Shown here: positions 19,198 to 27,311 of the stretch, one piece after another | Layout of the letters: each line of letters begins with the position of its first letter | How positions within the stretch are numbered: position 1 is the first letter of the stretch | Assembly: GCA_013216015.1 (NCBI GenBank) | Contig: JABSOI010000035.1 | Location: 1-64,000 of the forward strand | DNA length: 64,000 nucleotides | Direction of reading: 5' to 3' | DNA from: Alteromonadaceae bacterium | Lineage (GTDB): Bacteria > Pseudomonadota > Gammaproteobacteria > Enterobacterales > Alteromonadaceae | Translations under genes and position numbers: made by a program | Notes under the pieces: model-generated | The model's database searches: none | Told to the model about the DNA's origin: nothing | The model's input: only the letters and a program-made list of their open reading frames with translations

Positions 19198-20916
19198 ATG
19201 AAGTCATTAATCAGTCTGGCAGTATTATTGCTACTGTTTGCTAGCCAAAATATTGTTCACGCAAGTGCTACCAGTACAGAACAACCTAATGTGCTTTTTA
19301 TCATAGTTGACGACCTGAACGACTATCTCGGTGCATTTGGTGGTCACCCGCAAAGTAAAACCCCCAACATTGATGCCTTGGCAGCCCAGTCGGTACAATT
19401 TACCAATGCGCAAACCAATGCGCCGGTTTGTCAATCATCGCGTAATAGTTTATTTACTGGGGTTTATCCACATCACTCAAAAGACTTTGGCTGGACACCA
19501 TTAACCAAGCAACATGTGTTAAAGCATAATAAAACCTTTTTACAGTTGTTTCGTGAAAATGGTTATCAAATGTTTGGCACCGGAAAGTTACTCCATTCAA
19601 ATCAAAAAAATTTGTGGCATCAATGGGGCGTACCAGAGCGGATAAACTATGGTCCTCATGCCTTTAATGGTAATAAAATTGTTGGTCACCCTTCTGTGCC
19701 TGAGCCGTTTAGAAGTATTAATATTGTTGATGGCTCATTCGCCCCTTTATCCGATGTGCCTAAATTTGCTAATTTCAATAAAAAATCAGACTTAAGCGCC
19801 ACCGATAAAGTGAAGCATGCGCCCGGTTGGGGTTATCCTTTTGCGCCTTTTAAGTATATCGATGAAGATAGTCGCGACCGCTTACCCGATGAACAACATG
19901 CAATTTGGGCCAGTAATAAATTAACAGAAATAGCGGCAAGTAAGAGTAAAAAGCCCTTTTTTATCGGTGTTGGTTTTGTTCGCCCACATACCCCGCTATA
20001 TGCTCCAAAACGTTTCTTTGACATGTTCCCATTAGAAACAATACAACTGCCGACTATCAAAGCAAATGATATCAAAGACACTCCTTTTAAAGATAACTAC
20101 CCAATGACCCAAATGGGCTTAGCTTATTTTAAAGCGCTACAAGACTCCTATCAAGATAACGACGAAGGCTTGAAAAAAGTCATTCAAGCTTACCTTGCCT
20201 GTATTGCTTTTATGGATGAACAAGTGGGTGTGGTGTTAGATGCTTTAAATAATAGCAACTTGAAAGATAACACCATTGTCGTTTTTACCAGCGATCATGG
20301 TTGGCAATTTGGTGAAAAAGATTATCTCTACAAAAACTCGCCGTGGGAAGAAAGTGCAAAAATCCCTATGTTGTGGAAAGTACCCGGCAAGAGCGATGCC
20401 GGATTAAAAGTAGCACAACCAATATCGCTCATTGACCTCTACCCGACATTTATTGAGCTGGCTAATTTACAAGGTTCAACCAGCAAATTAAAAGGTGCCG
20501 CCCCTTTAGGTGGACATTCAATCGTGCCTTTACTTTCCTTAAAGTTAAAGTCAACAGTAGCAAATAAATTATCCACTGAAACAAACAAGCAATGGCAAGG
20601 GCCACAAGGTGCATTAACCGTAATGGGGGTTGGTATTGATAAACCGATTGAAGGTTTAGCGGTTGGCACTAACAAACAAGCGTTATGGCATGTAAAGGTA
20701 ATTAAAGATTTACCTGATGAATATATCTGGCAGCAAACTTACTCTTATCGCACCCAAAACTGGCGCTATATTCGTTACAAAGATGGCCAAGAAGAATTAT
20801 ATGATCACCGTGTTGATCCCTATGAGTGGCATAACCTAGCGTTAACAGAGCAACACAAAAAAGTGAAAGCTGACTTATTCCAGCAGATGTCAGAAATTAT
20901 AAATAATCAAAAATAG
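19198..20916 (+). CDS. Sulfatase (S1, iduronate-2-sulfatase-like) with CQSSR motif
   Basis: Exported sulfatase. The ATG at 19198 follows AAAGGGAA and begins the signal peptide 'MKSLISLAVLLLLFASQNIV'; an in-frame TTG at 19171 overlaps the preceding fragment and is less likely. The domain order is normal: 'PNVLFIIVDDLNDYLGAFGG', the maturation site C-Q-S-S-R-N-S-L-F-T-G (Cys78), 'GTGKLLHSN', 'GFVRPHTPLYAPKRFFDMFP', 'VVFTSDHGWQFGEKDYLYKN' and the closing 'ELYDHRVDPYEWHNL'. The formylglycine motif has Ser where Pro or Ala is usual (CxPSR/CxASR), so conversion of Cys may be less efficient or use a tolerant maturase. It is the first complete gene of the rightward operon. Confidence 0.88.
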   Translation: MKSLISLAVLLLLFASQNIVHASATSTEQPNVLFIIVDDLNDYLGAFGGHPQSKTPNIDALAAQSVQFTNAQTNAPVCQSSRNSLFTGVYPHHSKDFGWTPLTKQHVLKHNKTFLQLFRENGYQMFGTGKLLHSNQKNLWHQWGVPERINYGPHAFNGNKIVGHPSVPEPFRSINIVDGSFAPLSDVPKFANFNKKSDLSATDKVKHAPGWGYPFAPFKYIDEDSRDRLPDEQHAIWASNKLTEIAASKSKKPFFIGVGFVRPHTPLYAPKRFFDMFPLETIQLPTIKANDIKDTPFKDNYPMTQMGLAYFKALQDSYQDNDEGLKKVIQAYLACIAFMDEQVGVVLDALNNSNLKDNTIVVFTSDHGWQFGEKDYLYKNSPWEESAKIPMLWKVPGKSDAGLKVAQPISLIDLYPTFIELANLQGSTSKLKGAAPLGGHSIVPLLSLKLKSTVANKLSTETNKQWQGPQGALTVMGVGIDKPIEGLAVGTNKQALWHVKVIKDLPDEYIWQQTYSYRTQNWRYIRYKDGQEELYDHRVDPYEWHNLALTEQHKKVKADLFQQMSEIINNQK

Positions 20917-21057
20917 CACTCACCATTGAGATTATGGTTTATTGATATGTTTCAAATGATATTTAATTAAAAAAGCCCCTCTGCTATATCAGATATGCCT
21001 TTCAAGCTGAAACGGTATAAGTGATTGCAGTTATTTAACTGTACAAAGGTTCGTCAC

Positions 21058-21117
21058 ATGAAAGTTATATTATTAGCAATAGCATTACTTTTTAGTGTTG
21101 TTTTACAGCCTAGGTAA
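21058..21117 (+). pseudogene. Relict signal peptide reading frame (19 codons)
   Basis: ATG at 21058, preceded by AAAGG, encodes Met-Lys followed by an almost wholly hydrophobic stretch ('VILLAIALLFSVVLQP') and a stop at 21115. It looks like the surviving signal peptide of a deleted exported protein. A functional leader peptide is less likely. Confidence 0.4.
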
Positions 21118-21183
21118 GCTTTTCTACAACCTATAATGTTAATTCCAAAAAGAGTGATGACAGTAATAGCGGAAAAAAATCAA

Positions 21184-22758
21184 ATGAGAATAAAACTGAT
21201 GAATAAAAATAAACTTACCCTTGCTAAGCACACGTTATTGAGCTTATCGATGCTGGTATTGGCATCTTGTAACCATCAAAAGATAACTTCCTCTAACACT
21301 GAAGACGACTCATTTGCAAAGCTCAATGCCGTTGCCAATATGGCTGCAAACATGGCTGGTACTGCTAAACAAGATAAAGGCTTGCCTGGTCGTTATCAAT
21401 TGGAAAAGCCTTTACCGCTTACTGAAAAGGGACAATGGTTTAGAACCGCAGGCTTAGGCCTGTTTATACACTGGGGCCCAGCTTCCGTTCCTGATATCGA
21501 AGATGTTTGGCGAATGAGGCAGGCGAAAAAGGGAGAGCCAAGTCAACCCAAAGTCATACCAGAAGATTATTACAATAGAGCACCAAAAGGTTTTACCGCG
21601 GCTAATTATGAGCCGAAAAAGTGGCTTGACGCCGCTAAAAAAGCAGGCTTTAAATATACCGTATTAACCTCAAAACATCATGATGGTTATACCTTGTGGC
21701 CGAGTAAACACACAGATCTTGGTGTACAAAAATACTTAGGCGGTAAAGACTTATTACAACCTTATGTCGATGCAGCTCGAAGTAATGACATGAAAGTAGG
21801 CTTTTATTTTTCCGCCGTTGATTGGCACTTAGATAAAGATCACATGGACTACAAATGGGGCAATGATTATATCGGTTGGGACTTTTATGGCAAGCCGTTA
21901 AAGAGAAAATCTCTGAAGAAACTGCCATTAGAAATCGTTGAGAAAAAACGTCAGATGGCCTTTGAAGTCATGGAAAAATACCAACCAGACATTTGGTGGT
22001 GGGATACTGGCTTACCGGTCAGTTATGAAGAAACCGCAAAAAAATATAACCCGGATATGTTATTTAACAACCGCGGAAACTGGTACCACGATGGCAAAAA
22101 CCAAGGAAAATTCCCAGGCTCTCATTATGTCACCCCAGAAGGCTTTCATACCTTAGAGTGGCAACATATTAAAAAGCTCATTGAGCAAGATACGCCTTGG
22201 GAAGTGTGTATGACCTTTAACCGCTCAGGCTGGTTTTATCATGCCAATAATAACTTAGGCGAGCAAACTGGTAATTTAACCGACACCCTTTACGCGCTGG
22301 CCAGAATACGTTCTTGGCAAGGTAATATGTTGTTAAATATGTCACCACGTGAAGACGGTACGCTGGCGCCTGCTAATTATAAAGCCATGGAAACTATGAG
22401 CCGTTGGATGAGCTGGGCTGAAGTCTCAATATTTGAGGTAAAAGGTACCCATTTTCCAGAACAATCGAACGTCCCTATTACCACGTCAAACGATGGTAAT
22501 ACTTGGTATTTACATGCCAGACCAGGCGCACAACAAGATTCAGATTCTTGGGGTCGATGGAAAAAGCCCTATTACACCCATACCCAGCCCGGCAAAGCCA
22601 TTAACGTTCAAAATGTGCCTATGGTTACATCAGTCACTTTATTACGCACTGGCGAAGCAATCGAATTTCAATATCTCAAGGGTGAGCTTATTATTGAAAA
22701 TCCAGCCGCTGGCCCTGATGGTTTGCATGAAGTGATAAAATTAACGCTAGCTAACTAG
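21184..22758 (+). CDS. GH29 alpha-L-fucosidase (lipoprotein)
   Basis: Retaining exo-alpha-L-fucosidase, or alpha-L-galactosidase, acting outside the inner membrane. The lipobox is 'LVLASC'. GH29 landmarks are 'GLGLFIHWGPASVP', 'YTVLTSKHHDGYTLWPSKHT' and 'PDIWWWDTGLP', in which Asp274 (from 21184) is the likely nucleophile. The C-terminus carries a small beta domain. Starts at 21136, 21184 and 21199 are all in frame; I prefer 21184 because GCGGAAAA precedes it, and 21199 is nearly as good. It follows the sulfatase by about 270 bases and precedes the operator-flanked GH2 gene. GH29 enzymes are mostly alpha-L-fucosidases; some accept L-galactose. Confidence 0.87.
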   Translation: MRIKLMNKNKLTLAKHTLLSLSMLVLASCNHQKITSSNTEDDSFAKLNAVANMAANMAGTAKQDKGLPGRYQLEKPLPLTEKGQWFRTAGLGLFIHWGPASVPDIEDVWRMRQAKKGEPSQPKVIPEDYYNRAPKGFTAANYEPKKWLDAAKKAGFKYTVLTSKHHDGYTLWPSKHTDLGVQKYLGGKDLLQPYVDAARSNDMKVGFYFSAVDWHLDKDHMDYKWGNDYIGWDFYGKPLKRKSLKKLPLEIVEKKRQMAFEVMEKYQPDIWWWDTGLPVSYEETAKKYNPDMLFNNRGNWYHDGKNQGKFPGSHYVTPEGFHTLEWQHIKKLIEQDTPWEVCMTFNRSGWFYHANNNLGEQTGNLTDTLYALARIRSWQGNMLLNMSPREDGTLAPANYKAMETMSRWMSWAEVSIFEVKGTHFPEQSNVPITTSNDGNTWYLHARPGAQQDSDSWGRWKKPYYTHTQPGKAINVQNVPMVTSVTLLRTGEAIEFQYLKGELIIENPAAGPDGLHEVIKLTLAN

Positions 22759-22775
22759 CCCCCGACAAATAAAAT

Positions 22776-22789
22776 GACCAACGTTACCC
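22776..22789. promoter_or_regulatory. LacI-type operator-like site upstream of GH2
   Basis: TGACCAACGTTACCC shares the AACGTTACC half with the lacI and receptor operators. It is one of two sites between the GH29 stop and the GH2 start. Confidence 0.45.
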
Positions 22790-22820
22790 TAAGTATCCTA
22801 TTGCATATAACAATACATAA

Positions 22821-22834
22821 TGATAACGTTCTCC
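22821..22834. promoter_or_regulatory. Second LacI-type operator-like site upstream of GH2
   Basis: TGATAACGTTCTCC shares the GATAACGTT half with the other sites. It is centred 45 bases from the site at 22776-22789, and the pair may allow looping or cooperative binding. Confidence 0.45.
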
Positions 22835-22890
22835 CTGTGTTGTTTTGCTTATTAAAAACAAATTAACCGTGAAGAGTGAATTCAATTAAC

Positions 22891-25545
22891 ATGAAAAATA
22901 TTCAACAATATTTACAAATAATTTTGGCTTTGAGCGTTATGTTTTTAACGGCCTGTTCAAATGACGAGCATAGTGAAAATAGCCAAAGTGTACGATTAAA
23001 AGAAAATATCAATCGCGATTGGCAGTTTACCTTCAGTTCGGAAACGGATGATTTTTCTGGTAAAGAATCAGCTAAAGAAGCAAAAGCAGCACAGGGGCAA
23101 AACCCTGAGTGGCAAAGTGTAGGCTTACCCCACTCTTTCAGCCTGCCCTACTTTCGTTCAGAAAGTTTTTATACCGGTTACGGTTGGTATCAAAAATCGC
23201 TAAAAATTGATAAAGACTGGTTAAATCAAACTTTAACACTGGAACTTGACGGTGTATTTCAAGTAGCTGAGATTTTCTTAAATGGTAAAAGAGTAGGTTC
23301 TCACCGCGGTGGTTATACCGGCTTTACTGTAGATATTTCTGAAGCGGCCAAGGCTGGAGAAAACCTATTAGCGGTTAGGGTTAACAACCTTTGGGACGCC
23401 CAACTTGCGCCACGTGCAGGCGAGCACGTATTTAGCGGTGGCATATACCGCGATGTTTACCTGAGTGTAACCAACCCTTTGCATGTTGCTTGGAACGGCA
23501 CATTTGTTACTACCCCTGATGTTTCAAAAGAGTCGTCTAAAGTTAATGTTAAAACCACCATTGAAAATAACAGCAATAGCAGTAAAAAATTCACCTTAAA
23601 AACAGTCATCGTTGATAGTAACAATAAACCAATAGCGGAAATGGTTTCCCATCAAACCATTGATGCCAATCAAAGCCTCGAACTTGAGCAACTCAGTGCT
23701 GAAATAAGCCAACCTAGCCTGTGGTCTCCTGACTCACCTAACTTGTATCAAGCAAAGACTTTTATTTATGAAGGCGCTGATTCCAAAAATAAAAAGTTAG
23801 TTGACAGTTATCAAACTCAATTCGGTTTTAAATGGGTGGAGTGGACTGCTGACAAAGGCTTCTTCTTAAATGGTGAGCACTTATACCTTGAAGGCGTAAA
23901 CGTCCATCAAGACCATGCGGGTTGGGGCGACGCCGTAACCAAAGCCGGTGTCTACCGAGATTTGAAACTAATGAAAGATGCTGGCTTTAATTTCATTCGT
24001 GGCTCGCACTATCCTCACCATCCTTATTTTACTCAAGTATGTGATGAACTCGGCTTAATGTTCATCCCTGAAAACTCTATTTGGGGCATTGGTGGTTTTA
24101 AAGATGACGGTTACTGGGACTCAAGCACTTACCCTATTCATGAAAAAGATAAACCCGCTTACGAAAAAAGCGCAGCAAAAAGCCTTGAAGAACTTATCCT
24201 GATCAATCGAAACAGTCCTTCAGTTATTGCATGGAGCATGAGTAATGAAGCTTTCTTTAGCGCCAATGAAGTCATTGATGATATGAAAGGCTTGTTATCA
24301 GATATGGTCGATTTGTCACATAAACTTGACCCTACTCGAAAAGCCATGATTGGCGGAGCACAACGAGCAGGTGTTGATATATTGGGTGACATTGCTGGCT
24401 ATAACGGCGATGGCGCAACTAGAGACAGAGACCCGGGCATTCCTAATATGGTCAGCGAATATGGCTCATGTGTAACTGACAGGCCTGGTGATTATGAGGC
24501 ATGTTGGACTTCTCATATAAAAGATGGCGAAAAACCAGCATGGCGCAGTGGTCATGCAATATGGTGTGGCTTTGACCATGGCAGCATTGCCGGTAATATG
24601 GGTGAAATGGGCATTGTAGATTTTGCGCGAATTCCAAAACGTGCTTGGTACTGGTATCGCAATTACTTTAAAGGTATCGCGCCACCACAATGGCCTGAAC
24701 AAGGCATTGCTACAAGTCTGAAACTATTTACTGACAACACAACTATTCAAGGCACTAACGCTACGGATGATGCGCATATTAACGTTCAAGTGTTAGATGC
24801 TAACGGCACACATATTTCAAACAGTCCAACGGTTACCTTAACCATTATTTCTGGTCCGGGCGAATTCCCTACAGGCAGAAGCATTACCTTTAACAATACC
24901 ACCCGTAATGATATTCAAATATTAGATGGCCATGCAGCCACCGAGTTTCGCTCGTACCATGGCGGTGTCACGGTAATTGAAGCGACATCAGCAGGTTTAG
25001 CATCAGCTCAAATTGAAATTACCACTGTTGGCAGCCCAATGTTTGAAAAAGGCGTCTCAAAAATTGCACAAGACCGTCCTTATATTGACTACCGTTTGAC
25101 CAAAGCCATCAAGGAAGAAGTGGCCGTAAGAATATCTGACGCCCGCCCTAACCGAACAAACGACAAAGGCAGTAGTGACCCGGCTTACGCCAATGACGGT
25201 CATAAATGGCGTCAATGGGAGCCTGAATTTGGCACTCAAGACCAAAATGGCAAGGATGGTCAAGTTTGGTGGGAACTAGATATGGAGAACTTCTACGATG
25301 TTCAGCGGGTAGAATTCACCTTTAAACCTGCCGCCGATGTAAAAATCACTATTGAAACATCGTTAAATCGCAAAGGCTGGAAGACAGTCGCTAGCGGCGA
25401 GTTTATCTCCACAAGCGTACCAAGCATTAGTTATGATGTGAAAGACAACACCAAAGTACGCTTTTTGAAAGTCACCTTTACTGTTGAAGACACATCAGTA
25501 CCTTTTGGTGTCGGTGAAATTGAAGTATTTGGTAGCACAAACTGA
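22891..25545 (+). CDS. GH2 glycosidase with C-terminal discoidin-like domain (lipoprotein)
   Basis: Retaining beta-glycosidase, probably a beta-galactosidase, anchored by a lipobox 'FLTAC'. The sugar-binding and Ig domains come first. The barrel carries 'SMSNEAFF' (Glu453, acid/base) and 'MVSEYGSC' (Glu523, nucleophile). After an Ig-like segment ('ANGTHISNSPTVTLTIISG'), the last 150 residues form an F5/8-type (CBM32-like) beta domain with 'VWWELDMENFYDVQRVEFTF' and 'GVGEIEVFG', which may bind the polysaccharide. I use the ATG at 22891; a GTG at 22876 is also in frame but lacks a ribosome site. Its sequence is less like the other two GH2 enzymes than they are like each other, so its linkage preference may differ. 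Confidence 0.87.
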   Translation: MKNIQQYLQIILALSVMFLTACSNDEHSENSQSVRLKENINRDWQFTFSSETDDFSGKESAKEAKAAQGQNPEWQSVGLPHSFSLPYFRSESFYTGYGWYQKSLKIDKDWLNQTLTLELDGVFQVAEIFLNGKRVGSHRGGYTGFTVDISEAAKAGENLLAVRVNNLWDAQLAPRAGEHVFSGGIYRDVYLSVTNPLHVAWNGTFVTTPDVSKESSKVNVKTTIENNSNSSKKFTLKTVIVDSNNKPIAEMVSHQTIDANQSLELEQLSAEISQPSLWSPDSPNLYQAKTFIYEGADSKNKKLVDSYQTQFGFKWVEWTADKGFFLNGEHLYLEGVNVHQDHAGWGDAVTKAGVYRDLKLMKDAGFNFIRGSHYPHHPYFTQVCDELGLMFIPENSIWGIGGFKDDGYWDSSTYPIHEKDKPAYEKSAAKSLEELILINRNSPSVIAWSMSNEAFFSANEVIDDMKGLLSDMVDLSHKLDPTRKAMIGGAQRAGVDILGDIAGYNGDGATRDRDPGIPNMVSEYGSCVTDRPGDYEACWTSHIKDGEKPAWRSGHAIWCGFDHGSIAGNMGEMGIVDFARIPKRAWYWYRNYFKGIAPPQWPEQGIATSLKLFTDNTTIQGTNATDDAHINVQVLDANGTHISNSPTVTLTIISGPGEFPTGRSITFNNTTRNDIQILDGHAATEFRSYHGGVTVIEATSAGLASAQIEITTVGSPMFEKGVSKIAQDRPYIDYRLTKAIKEEVAVRISDARPNRTNDKGSSDPAYANDGHKWRQWEPEFGTQDQNGKDGQVWWELDMENFYDVQRVEFTFKPAADVKITIETSLNRKGWKTVASGEFISTSVPSISYDVKDNTKVRFLKVTFTVEDTSVPFGVGEIEVFGSTN

Positions 25546-25594
25546 ATTGGCTCATCTAACTAAATAAATAAATAAATTATAGAAGAGATATTCC

Positions 25595-27280
25595 ATGATA
25601 AAACAACTACTTGGACTCATAGCTTCCTTTATTTTATTAGGTGCTGTAAATGCCTCTGAATCGAAAAACATTTCTTACTATTCAGACACTGTTGTAGCAA
25701 AAGTTGCTGCTGTAGTTGACCACACCTCAATGCCCAATATTATCCTGATCCTTGCAGACGATATGGGTGTTGGGGAATTGAGTCACGAAGGTGGCCTGGT
25801 TGCTACGCCATCACTTGATCAGATGGCTAAAGAAGGTCTGCGGTTTACTGATGCACATACCAGTTCATCGGTATGCACACCAACTCGGTACGGAATTTTA
25901 ACCGGTCGTTACAATTGGCGCAGCCGCTTAAAGTCGGGCGTGCTTACGGCGGTAAATTCAAAAGCTTTAATGGACCCAAACCGAGTGAATTTGCCTACTT
26001 TCTTACAAAAGGAAGGCTATGCCACTGCTATGTTTGGCAAGTGGCATTTAGGTGTTGATTGGCAACTGCTATCGAAAGATGCCAATCCAGAGCCTGAAAT
26101 AAAGAAAACCCATGCCTCTTGGCTGGTAGATTATTCAAAGCCATTTAAAAACGGCCCGCTTGATATTGGCTTTGATGAGGCGTTTTTCATTCAGGCTTCA
26201 CTCGACATGCCTCCTTACTTATATCTGCAGGATGATCGGGCGGTATCTGTTCCTACCAAGAATAGGTTTTTCCTGCATAATGAATATAACGATTATCACC
26301 GCATTGGCGCTGGCGCTGCAGATTTTGATGCCAATAAAACCTTAGCGACTTGGGCCTCTAAGTCTCGTGAGTTCATCAAAACACAAGCTCAAAATACAGA
26401 ACAGCCGTTTTTTCTTTATCTGCCACTGACATCCCCGCATACCCCTATTGTGCCGGGTGAAAAGTTCAAGGGTATGCATCCTAATTACAGCTGGTATGCT
26501 GATTTTATTGCCGAAACCGATTGGGTTGTCGGGCAAGTGTTAGAGCAGCTAAAAGCATCGGGCATAGATGACAATACCCTAGTCATTTTTACCGCTGACA
26601 ATGGTTTTGCGCCTTATGTAGAAATTCCAAAAATGATGAAAGCAGGATATCGCCCCTCTAAGAATCTCCGTGGTAACAAAGGCGACCTCTACGAAGGGGG
26701 TCACAGAGTGCCATTCCTTGTACGCTGGCCGAATGAAGTCCGAGCTGGCAGCAAAAGTGATGTAACCATCAGCACTACCGATTTTTATGCGACCTTTGCC
26801 GACTTACTAGGTAAGCAGGATACTATTGCAGATAATGCCGCCGAAGATTCTTTCTCATTCTATCCAAGTTTGATAAATAGCTCGGATCAAACTAATCATC
26901 AAACGCTTAATCAAGCCGATCATCGAAAGAACGCCAGCCGCCCTTTTACTATTCATCATTCAATTTCCGGCAAGTTTGCCATTCGCAAAGGCGAGTGGAA
27001 ATTACTGCTCGCGCCAAACAGTGGTGGATTTTTCAAACCGATTTTACCAGAAGCCAATACACCATCTAATGGTATCCAGCTATACAACCTGAAAGATGAT
27101 CCAAGTGAAAGTGAAAACTTAGAAGGTCAATTTCCAGAAATAGAAAAGATGCTGATTACTGAACTTGCCAACGCGCTCCATAACGGCCGCACAACGCCTG
27201 GCGAAAAACAAACCAACGACGGTTGGCCATATCGAGATAAAGCAACGCTAAACGCTTTTCCAGCGCTTAGCGACAAATAA
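25595..27280 (+). CDS. Sulfatase (S1 family, arylsulfatase-like), exported
   Basis: Formylglycine-dependent sulfatase of 561 aa with an N-terminal signal peptide ending near 'GAVNASES'. Core landmarks are 'PNIILILADDMGVGELSHEG', the motif C-T-P-T-R-Y-G-I-L-T-G-R (Cys94), 'MFGKWHLGVDW', 'FFLYLPLTSPHTPIVPGEKF', 'VIFTADNGFAP' and 'LYEGGHRVPFLVRWP'. The CTPTRYGILTGRYNWR segment is of the arylsulfatase A/B-like branch and differs from the CxPSRASLLTG type of the leftward genes, so it probably takes a different sulfate position. AGAAGAGA precedes the ATG. It lies 49 bases after the GH2 gene and 31 bases before GH95. Confidence 0.88.
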   Translation: MIKQLLGLIASFILLGAVNASESKNISYYSDTVVAKVAAVVDHTSMPNIILILADDMGVGELSHEGGLVATPSLDQMAKEGLRFTDAHTSSSVCTPTRYGILTGRYNWRSRLKSGVLTAVNSKALMDPNRVNLPTFLQKEGYATAMFGKWHLGVDWQLLSKDANPEPEIKKTHASWLVDYSKPFKNGPLDIGFDEAFFIQASLDMPPYLYLQDDRAVSVPTKNRFFLHNEYNDYHRIGAGAADFDANKTLATWASKSREFIKTQAQNTEQPFFLYLPLTSPHTPIVPGEKFKGMHPNYSWYADFIAETDWVVGQVLEQLKASGIDDNTLVIFTADNGFAPYVEIPKMMKAGYRPSKNLRGNKGDLYEGGHRVPFLVRWPNEVRAGSKSDVTISTTDFYATFADLLGKQDTIADNAAEDSFSFYPSLINSSDQTNHQTLNQADHRKNASRPFTIHHSISGKFAIRKGEWKLLLAPNSGGFFKPILPEANTPSNGIQLYNLKDDPSESENLEGQFPEIEKMLITELANALHNGRTTPGEKQTNDGWPYRDKATLNAFPALSDK

Positions 27281-27311
27281 GTAATTAAAATTAATACAAA
27301 GGAACAATATC

